A DNA stretch of 64,000 bases. It comes from Amaurobius ferox. Taxonomy: Eukaryota > Arthropoda > Arachnida > Araneae > Amaurobiidae. Shown here one piece after another: positions 22,757 to 33,960 of this stretch (positions are counted from its first letter, which is position 1; every line of letters begins with the position of its first letter). A program made the translations under genes and the position numbers. The stretch spans positions 139,958,813-140,022,812 of the forward strand of contig OX578133.1 of NCBI GenBank assembly GCA_951213105.1, written 5' to 3'. The notes below the pieces were generated by a model that worked only from the letters and a program-made list of their open reading frames with translations, was not told where the DNA came from and searched no databases.

Positions 22757-24500
22757 TATTGTTATTATGACAAATATACGCATAACAAATATATTTATGA
22801 CTAATTAAACTGAGTTGTATGATAAATACGAGAACATTTTTACTGAAAATATCCATTAATTGTTAAGTATAAATAAAAAATATTTCTCAAAGGTTGAAAC
22901 ACTCAGGGCTTTATCGAGAGCGAGCTTGATCAAGCGCTCATTCTTAATGAATTTTAAAGCCGGCTGCATGATAAAAGGTAGAATTTGTCAGTCTCTACAG
23001 AGATTCGCAAAATTGTGGCATATAGTAAGCTACCATTGCAGGTCACGGCTAACCTGGGTAGAAGACTAAAAACAGTTGAAACTGGTTAACGGATGCTGGC
23101 ATCAGCAATGGGAACGCGATTCTGGCTCTGGGGTTGCCTCATGTCGGTGGGTTTTGTGAGTATATACTGGGCTGGCTTAGAAAGACATTTCTTTTATCCT
23201 AAAGCGGAAGGGTGATGGACTATCTGGAGCTCAAAATTCCTCATATAACGATTAGCAGAAATGTTTTAGTATAGGTTGCTATGTAATCCAGTTCGAAAAT
23301 ATTTGTCTAATTTAGAGAGGCACCCATTAATGATATGAATAAATTCCATTCTCAGCAAATGTGTCCCACGTTCAGGTTCGGAGATTTTACCGTAGAAATA
23401 GCACTATTGCAACCTTTTAATCTAGAAATTCATTCTCTACAAGATGGCTTTATTCTCGTGAAATTCAAAACAAAAAATATAAACGCCTGTTAAATTGAAG
23501 ATACCGAAAATAATCAAAAATATGCCATTTCGTTTTTATAAATACAAGAAAAGATTTTGGAATTTTGTTTTCTACTTAAATGATATCAGAAGATATATCA
23601 AAACCATTATCTATTGTAAGTAATCCAGTAAACTCTTCTTCATGATCTGTATCTTATTTCCAATTTTGTGTGAACTTGATACTTTTTGATGCAAGTTAAA
23701 TTTGTTCATTAATAAAGTTATTCGATACTCTAATTTTTTAAAATGAAAATGTTTAAGATTACATTTTTTTTTAGCATTTGTGTAAGTTTATGTGCCTCAT
23801 GCTTCCTGCTCTGGGGTGCATTAAGACAATTTTCTCTCCTGGATAATAATCATTATTACAATAGAATGGTTATCCGGAAAAATTTATAACTATTTAGAAT
23901 TATGGCTGAAGAATAAAGTTTCCGGGGTATTACAAGTTATTCTCACATATGCCATAGGGTCACAAAATCAGTTTTATCGAAAACCGTCAAAATGTCCCCC
24001 CTCTCCCCTACACACATTCAATATAAAAATGGCATACCGGAAATACAGGCCTGTGTAAAGAAAGTTGTGGCGGAAATACGGGCCTGTGTTAGAAAATTGT
24101 AATATACAATTATTACAATTAGAAAATTGTAATATTTGACTTGAATAGTCCAAAGAAAATACAATTTAAGTTATAAAAATCTATATTAATCGATGCTACT
24201 AGGAATAAAGATAATTACATGTTTTGGACGACTCCTGATCGTCGAGCAGTTCTAACCAAATCTGTGTGCCGTCTGCGTAGTTCTTCACAAGTGCAAAATA
24301 CATTTTCATCAGAGGGGGAGGGAAGATATGAGGCATGTGACTGCTATCTTAGAGGTTTAGACTTTATAAATGTGATTGGGAATGCAATTTCAATGAGAAC
24401 GTTTACATAGGGTTAAGTTTAGTGACCATATATGGTATGATCGAGAAAGCGTCCGCAGACTTGTTAATATTAGGGGCGTGGGATGGAATTTAATGTAGTG
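22757..24500. other. No recognisable feature
   Basis: AT-rich sequence with scattered short open frames (for example 22860-23069 and 24219-24410) lacking known motifs. No repeat termini or RNA genes were recognised. Confidence 0.3.
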
Positions 24501-24717
24501 GCAATATGTGCTGGACATAAGATAGGAATTTGGAATAATAAGTTAATTGTGAAATAAAAGGGCGCGTTATTGGGACAGGCTTAAAATTTATGTATCATAT
24601 ACATAAAATAAAAAAGCAAACACAGCAAAAATGAGAAAAGGCAATAATAAATAGCTCAAGATTGAAAATCAAGACATGGAGAAAAATCAACTGAAACTAC
24701 ACAAAAAACGGTGGTTA

Positions 24718-24992
24718 GTTCGAAATTGCATTCTCGTCAGGACAGCTATACAATTCGAATTAAAACCGATAGAATAGCCACTTTCTGACAATGGCGATAG
24801 TATTTACCTATGGACACCATTGGAACTGTCTACTGGCTAGTGGAAGGACAAATAATAAAAACCAAGTGAATTATAAACCAGAAATATAAAAAACAAAAAT
24901 TTTAACTCACAGGCACAACCACCACGTGGGAGTCTACATGTTCGCAGCGGAATATTCGACAGAGCGCATTCTACATCTCTTCATCAAAGCGA
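24718..24992 (-). promoter_or_regulatory. Degenerate hammerhead-like motifs in Naiad 3' region
   Basis: Two minus-strand stretches resemble parts of a hammerhead: TTTGATGAAGAG ... CTCTGTCGAATATT (24990-24951) and CCTGACGAGAATGCAATTTC followed by GAAC (about 24741-24716). Both have a CTGANGA-like box and a short stem II, but neither preserves GAAA followed by a cleavage triplet. They may be decayed ribozymes or coincidence. Confidence 0.2.
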
Positions 24993-25208
24993 GTGGACAC
25001 CGGAATGAATACACTTGAATGAAAATAATGTGTATGAAGACTTTCAAAAACAGTAAGCAGTATAGGACTCAGAACAAGTGGAAAGTAGTCTTTCAAAAAT
25101 AGTAAGCAGTATCAGACTCAGGCCTAGTGATAAGTAGGTGATAAGAACGGGTGAAATTCACAAAAAAGAGTTATCCAATCAAGGATAAATAATGCATTTG
25201 TAAAATTA

Positions 25209-25545
25209 TTACGTGGTGTATTTAAAATTATTAATAATATTATTTACAAATACTTCCGGAAAGAGGTAATTTTAACAAATGCGTTTAAGATTATTGATGT
25301 GGAGTAAGTGAAACTGAGGATCAGAAAGTCGATGTATTCGAAAAAGCTGGTTTAAAATGATGTTTCTAAACAATTGAATCGAATTACAAGATCAATATGA
25401 TAGCAGCTTTATGATAGTGAAGTTGTAAGAATATTTTTTATCATATAGATTGGTGATAACATGAGAATTGAGAATATCTAAATTTAGGTCTAAATAATTT
25501 ACAGTTTGACTAACACTAGGTTCATTAAAGATTAATTCTAGGCTA
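25209..25545 (-). pseudogene. Naiad RT thumb and C-terminus (decayed)
   Basis: Continues the RT after motif C with the NYLDLNLD block, then ITNLYDKKYSYNF, and SCNSIQLFRNIILNQLFRI, which is nearly identical to the C-terminal part of the copy at 1244-2082. Between Tyr and SCNSIQ lies an in-frame TGA (25392-25394); the corresponding codon in the fresher copy is AAT (Asn). After HINNLKRIC a TAA and frame change interrupt the last ~25 codons, which end at tandem TAA codons near 25209. Confidence 0.75.
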
Positions 25546-25848
25546 GGGGGGGTAAAAATCAATATTAATTGGATAGGAGTCATCAATGACATATCGATCA
25601 TATCGATCAACATATCGATATATAATATATGAATTAGAGTTAAAATGACGTTCATAATAATAAAGATATAAGTTAGCTAGAATACCACTACTACAGTCCC
25701 CTTGAGGTACACCAGATGTTTGTTTATCACCTTGGATAATATAATTGTTGTATAACACAAATTGCAATAGCATAGGAAAGTTTTTGATATTAAGTGGAAC
25801 ATTACTGGAAGTGGGATAATCATGATAAAGAGAGATAACTTTATAAAT
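25543..25848 (-). pseudogene. Naiad RT motifs B and C (motif C disrupted)
   Basis: Contains motif B SGVPQGDCSSGILANLYLYY and the motif C region. The catalytic YVDD is replaced by YRYVDRYDRYVIDD, caused by local duplication of ATCGAT-containing units at about 25590-25622. The enzyme would be inactive. It is joined by frameshifts to motif A upstream (near 25843) and to the thumb downstream (near 25545). Confidence 0.8.
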
Positions 25849-26590
25849 CTTTAATATCAATATTATTAAATAGGTCTTTAAAATCAAAGGTATGGAAACC
25901 AAGAATATGTGGAAGCTTGCTAAGATGATTAACTAAATCAAAACTATTGTTCAATACGAAATAGCCTGAATTCTTAAATTTAAGAGATTCATTAATTCTA
26001 TTTAAACAGTTTAGCAAGTACTTACTAGCTGTAGTGGTAAATGTATTATGTCCACAAGTGACAGTTCCAAAACTGAGAGGTGATTTGTGGAATTTAGGAA
26101 CCAAAGTAACATATGGAAATTTATAAAACATACAATTAATATTTAATTGTGCATATAATTTTAGCATTTTAGTTTTGATTTTGATAGACTGATTATTAAT
26201 GGATTTAAAAATATGATTATTTTTTAAGTAATTCTGTAACAGGGAAACATAATATTTTTTACAAATGATGGCATAATTATTAGAAGCTTTATCTACATAA
26301 AAAGTTATGACAAAATGTTGTTGTAGTTCTTTAATAGCAGAAAGGAATTGTTTATAAGGATAACTAGGCCTCATAAATTTAATATTTATAATAACATTTT
26401 TAAGAAGATGTAAGGTAGTATACTTTCATAGATGGAATGCTTCAATAGGAATGGAATGTGAACAAGCCTGTTGGTATATGAATTTATCAAAATCAAAAGA
26501 TAAAGACTTAAGAAGAAGTTTGGGGTGATGGCAGAATGGAATGCGAAATTTAGACCCTTTATTCATAATGTCCCTAAGTATATTATCCTG
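25841..26590 (-). pseudogene. Naiad RT N-terminal half with motif A
   Basis: An otherwise continuous frame from about 26590 (QDNILRDIMNKGSKFR) to 25841, ending after motif A (FHTFDFKDLFNNIDIKDL). It is interrupted only by one in-frame TGA at 26426-26428, after IEAFHL and before KYTTLHLL. It includes the RT fingers (VITFYVDKASNNYAIICKKY) and the region where N-terminal-endonuclease PLEs carry their insertion-in-fingers-like segment, which I cannot delimit by eye. A one-base frameshift near 26585 separates it from the CxC region. Confidence 0.75.
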
Positions 26591-26939
26591 TAACTATACT
26601 GAGATCCCAAGTAATAATGTGTCCATGAGATGAGTTGACATAAGGTGTAAGATTCTTATCCCTGCATACACATGATGTAAGATTATCAGAGATTAATGAC
26701 CTGGAAACTTCATTGTAATTGTAAATAGTTCTACCAATTGGTAAATTATATTTGAAAGATTTTTGTATTTTGATATCATTTACAGGTAACAAGTGCTGAT
26801 GTTTTGCAAATAAATTATTAAAGTTAAGAGAATTAAGAAGTGGGTGTTTAAAAGAAATTACACAGTAAGCAATTTTAGTAGGTGGATTAGGTGAATGGTG
26901 TAGGTGAAAATTAAAGCAATTTGTAGGAGAAAGAAGCAA
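26583..26939 (-). pseudogene. Naiad CxC linker domain
   Basis: An open frame of 118 codons with no methionine start of its own (it opens at TTG after a frameshift). Features: ISFKHPLLNSLNFNNLF, then NLPIGRTIYNY and SCVCRDKNLTPYVNSSHGHI, followed by ITWDLSIV. The CVC is the CxC motif characteristic of the short domain linking endonuclease and RT in Naiad elements. The nearby HGHIIT-DLSIV block also matches my memory of this family. Confidence 0.75.
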
Positions 26940-26959
26940 ATCATATAAAATAAATGTTT

Positions 26960-27316
26960 AAAATGCTCATTAGTTAATTATAATTTTAAAAAGTAAGCAT
27001 AAACAGTATTTAATCTGCATTTTCTGACTTTATATAACCAAGTTCTAATTGGTAGAAAATAGAAAGTTTGAGAATAATTATATTGTAATTTCAATATGTC
27101 TGAATTGTAATCAATAGTATTACTTCAATTACCTTTTCCACGCTTATATCGCTTTTTACTAGGAGTTGATGACTTTGAATACTGAAAAAGTTGTTTATAT
27201 ACTGAAGATTTATTGGAATTGTCTTCAAAACTATTGTTAACCACATTATTATTATTATATATTTGATTTAAACCATAGGGGAAAAGTTTTGTGTTTTTTA
27301 ATATAATAATTTTCAA
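26960..27316 (-). pseudogene. Naiad inter-domain linker, low complexity
   Basis: Frame 27316-27125 encodes an Asn/Ser/Lys-rich stretch ending KKRYKRGKGN at a TGA (27125-27127). The same frame then stays open for about 48 more codons (SNTIDYNSDILKLQYNY ...) until a TAA near 26980. Positioned between endonuclease and CxC domain, it is probably a basic, poorly structured linker. It is linked upstream by a one-base frameshift near the AAAACACAAAACTTTTCC run. Confidence 0.55.
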
Positions 27317-27362
27317 ATACTAATCTATCAGTTAGTGAAATTTTAATATCTAATTTTAATAT

Positions 27363-27805
27363 CTAATAATTAAATCTGTGGGTAGCAAAGTGCTGATATT
27401 CAAATTCATTTTTTGTTGGGAGGTCATTAAAAACTTTATGGTTTAAATTTTTAATATGATCCCTGTGGACATTCATTCTAAGATGCAAAGGGTTGCTGGT
27501 TTGGCCAATATAAGATAAGTTACAAATTGTACAACTGAGTTTGTAAATGCAATTAAAAACTTTGCAGAATATTTGTGAGGCGGAATTATTATTAATTTGT
27601 AATGGGTCAGCATAAGGACAAGTTTTACACCTATTGTTGTTACATCTATTGAAGGAATAAGATTTAGATTGAGAGTTGGTATGGTATTCTTCCAAATCGT
27701 CCATAACGCCTAATTGGTCAATGTTTTTCGATCTATAATTATCCCAATTCATAATAATAATAGACCGGACACTAGGTAATGAATAAAATTTACATCCCGA
27801 ATTTT
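27363..27805 (-). pseudogene. Naiad GIY-YIG endonuclease domain (N-terminal)
   Basis: Nicks target DNA to prime reverse transcription. The frame runs from about 27805 (NSGCKFYSLPSVRS) through an internal ATG at 27752 (MNWDNYRSKN) to a TAG at 27363-27365. Zinc-binding type cysteines appear as CNNNRCKTC and histidines as HRDHI and QHFATH, consistent with the CCHH arrangement of Penelope-like endonucleases. The GIY-YIG core is visible as IYKLSC ... LSYIGQTSN followed by LHLRMNVHRDH (catalytic Arg). A 13-bp tandem duplication (TTAGATATTAAAA) lies at the TAG, after which homologous sequence (DIKISLTDRLVFENYY) resumes. Confidence 0.8.
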
Positions 27806-27840
27806 AAATTAAAATTCCCAATATAAACCTCTTCAAAAAC

Positions 27841-28620
27841 TATTTTGTCAGGTACGAATTTCTAACCATAACTAATACCATAATGAAAAAGTGAAACGAA
27901 ATTTCGGAGAGTTACATAAAAAACGTAGATAAGATCTACGTGAGATTTTCATACGTAGTATTCTTAAATATTCGAAATGTGAACAAATAGAACCATAGTC
28001 ATCCGGAAAGGAAGATATGCAAAGCTATTAATACGTATGTGTCTGACTGAATCCCTACAACTGCAAGCAAAAGGAGGCCGCATATAGTGAAAATACATGT
28101 CTTGATTAAAATGTAAAAATAATCAATAAAAGTTATTGACGTCTGGGTTAACATAAAGGTTCAGAAATATATAACACAAAAAACTATTTGCCTGCCGAGA
28201 GATGTCAGCACTACACACACATAAAAAGAGTGTGATATCGAGTTTCAATACCGACCAGGAATAGCAATAATCCAAATAGGAAAATTCATAAAAGCGATGA
28301 GTGAACTCAAACCCAAATATTCCATAATACGAAATGTGAATACATACCAAAAACAATCAAATTAATCAATTTATCAATTTAAGGAATGAAAGGGTGAGCT
28401 AAATAAAAACATTATCCATAGAGTTCCATGTTAAGACATAGATGGGCTGGTAGTTATAGTATAGAAATGCGTTAGCGATAATAAACAAAATAAATTAAAA
28501 TTAAATAAACTCTGTAATAAGCGCAAATGCAGCTTTGCAACAGGTTTTACCTTTTTTTTAAAATGTTTTTTTTTACAAATATTTGAAAATCAAAAGGTAG
28601 ATAGTTGAATCCAAAAGCAA

Positions 28621-28667
<47 letters not shown>

Positions 28668-31600
28668 ATAAGGGTGGAAAAATAATAAATGGCTCAAACT
28701 GGACTGGAGAGCAACTCTCCAATCCTGCACACTGTTCGAATTCAAACAGGAAAAGCGAAAGAAAAAAAAGAAATGCGTAGAAAAGAAAAGAATTTCAACA
28801 AGCAAACTCGCGCACGCGTTGAAGTGATTTTCAAGAGCTCCCATAACTTACATCGAAACGGGCTAGCCAGAGATACATTTTTGGGGAGTAACGTGACATC
28901 TCCCGCCAGAAAACGAATAGCTAGGATGTCGTCGCTTCCTTCAAATTTCAACGTTCCCGTCCTAACGACTACGGAACGTCTTCAGGATAGACAAAGCAAC
29001 TTGCAGCACGTGAGCATGCGTGATAGGAAACGTTACCTCGCGTGACTCCCAAAAATAAAGAGAACGAAAAAGAAGAAATGGCAGTCACGAGCTTCTCAAA
29101 GACCTGTTGAATAAGGCGATTTTTTTTTATCAGTATAAATGTATATAAATCATCCAAAAGAAAGAGATAGTAAAAACCAGGAATGGGCGTTTAAGAGAAA
29201 AACGAGGGAGGGAGAGGGGGGGTTAAAAGCCCCTTGTCCGTGACACGTTTTAAGGGTAATATCGTTTGATTTCCGTTTGACCTATAAACGCGCTTATCTG
29301 TGAATGGTATACAAGGTGCAGTTTTTTCCCGGCAGTTAAAATTGTTTAGAGGTTAATTGATGGAAGGTAATTCGCTTTGGGCAAATTGTGTTGACACCCA
29401 AGAAGAGGACGAGCCAGGACAAAAGAAAGAACAGACCTTGAAGTATACACCCTCATGGAACAGACCAACAGGTGACAGACAGGCATCGTTAGAATACTTT
29501 CTTTAAGGAGGTGAAAGAACGTAGCAATAAACGTAATCGATAAACCCATTAACAGTGTATTATAAATCTTTAAATGCCTTTGTGTCCTAGACACCCACAA
29601 GGGAAAATTTCACCCAGAAAGGTAGTCTAAGAAAATCTTCCTTCTCCAGTGAAAGCATCCATTTTCCTTCATGCCTGATATTGATTGAATTATATTATTA
29701 TTTTCTAGTGCGATGTGATTTCCTAGTACTTTCCTAATTCCAGAGAAGCAGTTTTACAATGCAGCGACGGGAAAGGTGTTAGAATCTTAAACTATCATAA
29801 AATTAGGTACAAACACTACAGAACGTGACTTTGCGCAATAACACATATGCGCTAATTGTGCAAATAAAATAATTCTATATGACTGTAGGAATAAAATAAC
29901 GACCCCTTTATGACCTAAGGAGCACATTACATCCAATTGTTTCTTATTTAATCACAAGTATATGTAAAAAAAAAAAATTCTGATAACTTATTAAGTTCCT
30001 TTAAAATTAAATTGATTTGGGCACTAATAATTAAAACAACATTAACTAATAAAAATGGTAAATTAAGCATTTTCAGTGTTGGTCTGGTTCTACTTCGGGC
30101 CCCCGATGTTGTATCACCCCCCCCCCCCCCCTCACATACTATTTCCTTCATAGAACTACTAAAGTAAAACTTCTTTTAACGAACACCTCTAAATAGCGGA
30201 AGTGGTTAAATAACTGGCACTTCTAAATTTCATGGCTCATATACTTTACGTGTGTGCTTCAAAAATTTTCAATAGTCGAATATTTTCGTCACCTTTAAGT
30301 GTTTATTATTTTTTCACTGTAATAAATTATCGCCCCCCCCCCCCCCCCATCAAGAACATACGATAAGATAATGACGACACGTGTATCCGGGGCATTAGAG
30401 CACCCTGCTCCACGAATTAAAGGGCATACAAATGGAACACAAACTCATGTTCTTCGATTTCAAAACAGTCTCCAAGGTTCATCGCCCCCCCCCCCCCCCC
30501 CATCTCCTTTTTTTATTCTTCAAATTTTAACTCTGCTTTATGAAGATGTAACGTAAAACTGAAATATAATTTAGAATTTTTAAAACGTTAGTGCATTTAC
30601 CAGATAAAAATCAAAACGTGTCTCAGATGGTAAAATAGAATTTTTTTTTTAAACTTTTTTTTTCTCCACAATTAGTTGTGTGAGAGTCGGAATTTTACCA
30701 TGAAGCGTAAACCTTAATTTGAAGTTCAAAGGGCAAGTCCTGTATTTCACAAATGTGTTTTGAAATAGTCATTATTTTGTCATGTGCGTTTCAAAACACG
30801 GAATTATCAGGCACCTTTCCTGCGAAAATTTTTTGAAGTCCCGGTACATTTACAGGATTATATTCAACAACTGCGTCCCCTTAATCTTCATTGGATAAAA
30901 CAGAGACCATATTTGCTAAAGTCTCGTTTTTATAACGTTTTCATAAATTCCTTGTTTACCCGAGGACAAAATAACGAAAAATAATTTGCAAAAGAAACAA
31001 CAATTATCTGGCATCGGAGCCAATCAAACAGCGAATTGTTTAGAATAAGCGCTTCATAAACAAATCGAATATGCATATTAAAGAAAAAGCAGACATTTCC
31101 ACGAAATCATTATCCACTCATCACAGTTGAGGAAAATAAAAAAATAATTATGAATTATTGATTGAGGTCAATCACTATTATGCCCTTCGGCAAACTAAAA
31201 CAAACAGCAAAAGGCAACGGGTTAATTGTAGCTATGACGAAAGAGCTATTAAAGGGAATCACCTGGCTTTTTCATCAAATTCTTCATGAATATTTATTTC
31301 ATTCAATTGATACAAATAATAAATACATTTAACAAATCCCTTCGGAGGATATATAATTTAAATAAAATAATAAGGCATGCTAGATAGAGTCATTTAAATT
31401 TAAAAAAAATCGTTTCAAAAGGCACAGTTATATTTAAGGTAGAGTAAAAAACGTTACTTTGAAATGAAACAAAGAAAATTGTCGTTTTTCTGTAAGCAAG
31501 TAACTATAGCAGTTAACTCTGAAAAAGGAGGTAACTGGACGTCATAATTGCATTTCAAATAATTTACATTATAAGTTACTTTCAAATGCCATATAATTTT

Positions 31601-31769
31601 GATAATAACCCAGGGAAAATTACAAAAAAGAAAAAAAAATTACCGGGGTTATACTAAGAATTTTCGGACACAAATAAGATGGGATCAAAACTTGAAATAT
31701 TCGCAAAAAAGGGACTGATTTTTAACTTCGAAATCACATTTTCTTAAAATATAATTTATATTGCATAAA
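27841..31769. other. Unassigned region with microsatellites and C runs
   Basis: No gene recognised. Features are a TA/GA microsatellite (28620-28668) and C homopolymers at 30117-30131, 30333-30348 and 30485-30501. A less AT-rich patch at about 28680-29060 holds a 118-codon plus-strand open frame (28689-29045), rich in Lys/Arg and without known motif; antisense frames overlap it. I do not call it a gene. Confidence 0.3.
28620..28668. repeat. Compound TA/GA microsatellite
   Basis: (TA)n followed directly by (GA)n. Confidence 0.9.
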
Positions 31770-32030
31770 TGCTGCGCAAATAAAATAAGTCCTTAAGCAC
31801 CATAATAACTTTGTAAGGAAATGTTCATCAGTATACACGTTCCTGAGTTTATTTATAGTACCATGCTCCATCGAATAATACTGACCGAAGCTGTTCCTAG
31901 CTGAGAATTTCAAAAGTTAGGATAACGAACTATGCAACAAAGAAAAAGAGATATATAAAAATTCAATTGCAAAGTTGTAAATCTTTATCTAATGAGTAGG
32001 AATTGACAACAGAACTGCTACAGAAGAATT
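31770..32030 (+). repeat. Rep-C copy
   Basis: Contains AGTCCTTAAGCACCATAATAAC, TTTGTAAGGAAATG, GTATACACGTTCCTGAG and, at 31995-32012, AATGAGTAGGAATTGAC. Related copies are at 33585-33712 (-), 51420-51560 (+) and 53040-54245 (-, split by a hAT element). Unclassified. Confidence 0.5.
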
Positions 32031-32089
32031 TATTTAACACAAAATGGTCAATGGCGAATAGCTGTCCAATTCATTCAGGAATGCTAACA

Positions 32090-33320
32090 TAAAAAGTTTG
32101 ATGTGGGCAGCACGACTTTCCTTATATAATGCAATGAATTGACTTCTTTCACAGTGAAAAAATGATGTATAAGATCCACGGCACAATGTTTTTTTATGTC
32201 GAATTGTACATTTGGCGCTTTTCGGGATGACAACATGTAAAACTATTTCGAAGTACTCAATTAACTTATATTTCACGCAACTCTAAATTAACTATTATCA
32301 ATAATCATAGCATCCTCAATAAGCAATATAGTCCATTTATTATATGCATTGCCGTCAATTTCACAACATAAAAAAAAACAAAAAAAAACTCGACCAACAG
32401 GAGATATTATGTAAAGTTCGTCGCTAAAATTTCGCTAAGCATTACGGGTGGATAAATACATAATTCTTATAGTAGATTCTTATATTATTTCTAAGATATC
32501 GAATTTTCATCAATTAGTCGTCAATTTCATTGATTTAGAGTCATCTTTTTTTTTATCCATTTAGCAACATTTAAAAAGTCGTCAAGATGGTGACGTTCCG
32601 CCAAATTAGTCGCCAAAATTTTCTCAAGCGTTGCGAAGGATAAAAAAGTTCTTCATAGTAGATAAATGACTATTAGCGAATTGTTAAGCATCAAGTTACA
32701 AAACTATTATCCAAAGTATCTTCTCTCTTAAATGGAACGAACTATATCCACGAGAATGATGTTAATATATTTATCGCATAATATTACATAAGAAAAGTGA
32801 ACATATTTCACAATAGTTAATATTTTTTATAACGCTATGTGATTTTTTTATAAAATTATTTGAAAATTGTGCAATATCTCGAGAAAGGTTTATGCTAGCG
32901 TTCTAAACTTTATGTCAATCGTTTTCTAATAAAAAATTACATAAGAAATTCTTATTTAATCTTTATCCAATGTTTTTATTTTTTGATGATTTTTTCAAAA
33001 TTTCATTCGAAAATTTCGGAGGTCTTCCGAGCATTCGATTGAGTTTAAAACAACATGCTTCCAGTATTCACTGATTGTAATTTTTGTACAAATTTTTTTC
33101 AAATCGTTCCATTTGTTCCTGAGATATCGTGATCGTCTCCGCAGACTCAAGGACACATATACTTGTACACGTACACACACAGATATCACCTCAAAACCAT
33201 TTGATTCGTGTTCAAGGATGTTTGAAACGTGCTTTCTCGTCGAAAACTCGAATTTGAATTTCCAACCTCGTCATAATAATTTCCTTATACATTATACTAT
33301 ATATATAAGGAAAGTAACAA
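32090..33320 (-). repeat. Rep-B copy (long subfamily)
   Basis: Minus strand. The 5' end lies near 33320 (TATATAAGGAAA), followed by the ATTCGAGTTTTCGACG and GTGTGTACGTG blocks. The 3' end GAAAGTCGTGCTGCCCACATCA is at about 32090-32135. Internal blocks match 49015-50268 in order, including TCTCGAGAAAGGTTTATGCTAGCGTTC and GCATCCTCAATAAGCAATATAG. It lies between a Rep-C plus copy and a Rep-C minus copy. Confidence 0.6.
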
Positions 33321-33584
33321 CACTTACATGCACAGGATGCTACTATGCAACCCATCAGCAATAATGAATTCAATAAAAAATAATACTCCGTACTGAAACA
33401 AGCATTGAAAGAGTCGCCGTATTATACGGCCCTGATGATACGACTTTTTGACAGATATTTATTGCCTTTCATATACGCGTTTGGTTCATTCCTGGAGTCG
33501 ATCCCTATTAAATAGGCAATGCTCTAAAAATTTGTAATTGACTTTTTTTCGTGTATCTCACTCTGTTGCCACGTTCATGCCAAC

Positions 33585-33712
33585 TATTTTAAATAATCCG
33601 CTAGGGATGTTGCAATCAATTTTATTCGATTAGGCATGGTCACTATAGATAGCCTTAATGTGTACAATCAGGGGCCTTTCCCTACAAAGTTATTGGGGCG
33701 CTTAAGTATTTA
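33585..33712 (-). repeat. Rep-C copy, inverted
   Basis: Reverse orientation relative to 31770-32030, sharing TTTTATTCGAT, GTGTACAATCAGGG and CCTACAAAGTTATTGGGGCGCTTAAG. It ends just before the TA-flanked element at 33730. Confidence 0.5.
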
Positions 33713-33960
33713 CCAAATAGCTCTGTATACAGGGTGTCCCAAAAAGACTGAAACAAGCTTTAATTCTTTACCTGTTGGAGATAAGTGGGCAATGTAAATT
33801 GCAAAATTGTTGAAAGTAAGGTAGGAAATAAGACTACGTTAATGAAATAGTCCTCCCATTAATTTTCAAAAAATTACACTTTTTAAATTTTTATACGACC
33901 CCGTTAAACAAATTTGGTCAATCAGAAATTTTTTATTTTTAATGCAACAAGATCATAATA

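Larger units (their letters stand above)
24500..27840 (-). mobile_element. Naiad-type Penelope-like retrotransposon, near full-length but decayed
   Basis: On the minus strand the domain order is GIY-YIG endonuclease (27805-27363), linker, CxC region (26939-26583), reverse transcriptase (26590-25209), then a T-rich 3' region to about 24500. An N-terminal endonuclease joined through a short CxC domain to a C-terminal RT is the defining permuted order of Naiad elements; canonical Penelope elements have the endonuclease at the C-terminus. The reading frame is broken by at least five frameshifts and by a duplication in motif C, so the copy is dead. It differs widely from the fresher copy at 381-2082 at DNA level while sharing RT motifs. 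The exact 5' and 3' ends are not resolved. Confidence 0.8.

Noticed and set aside
28689..29045. 118-codon basic open frame as a host gene
   Set aside because: No recognisable motif, overlapping antisense frames, and no splice-site context that I can support.
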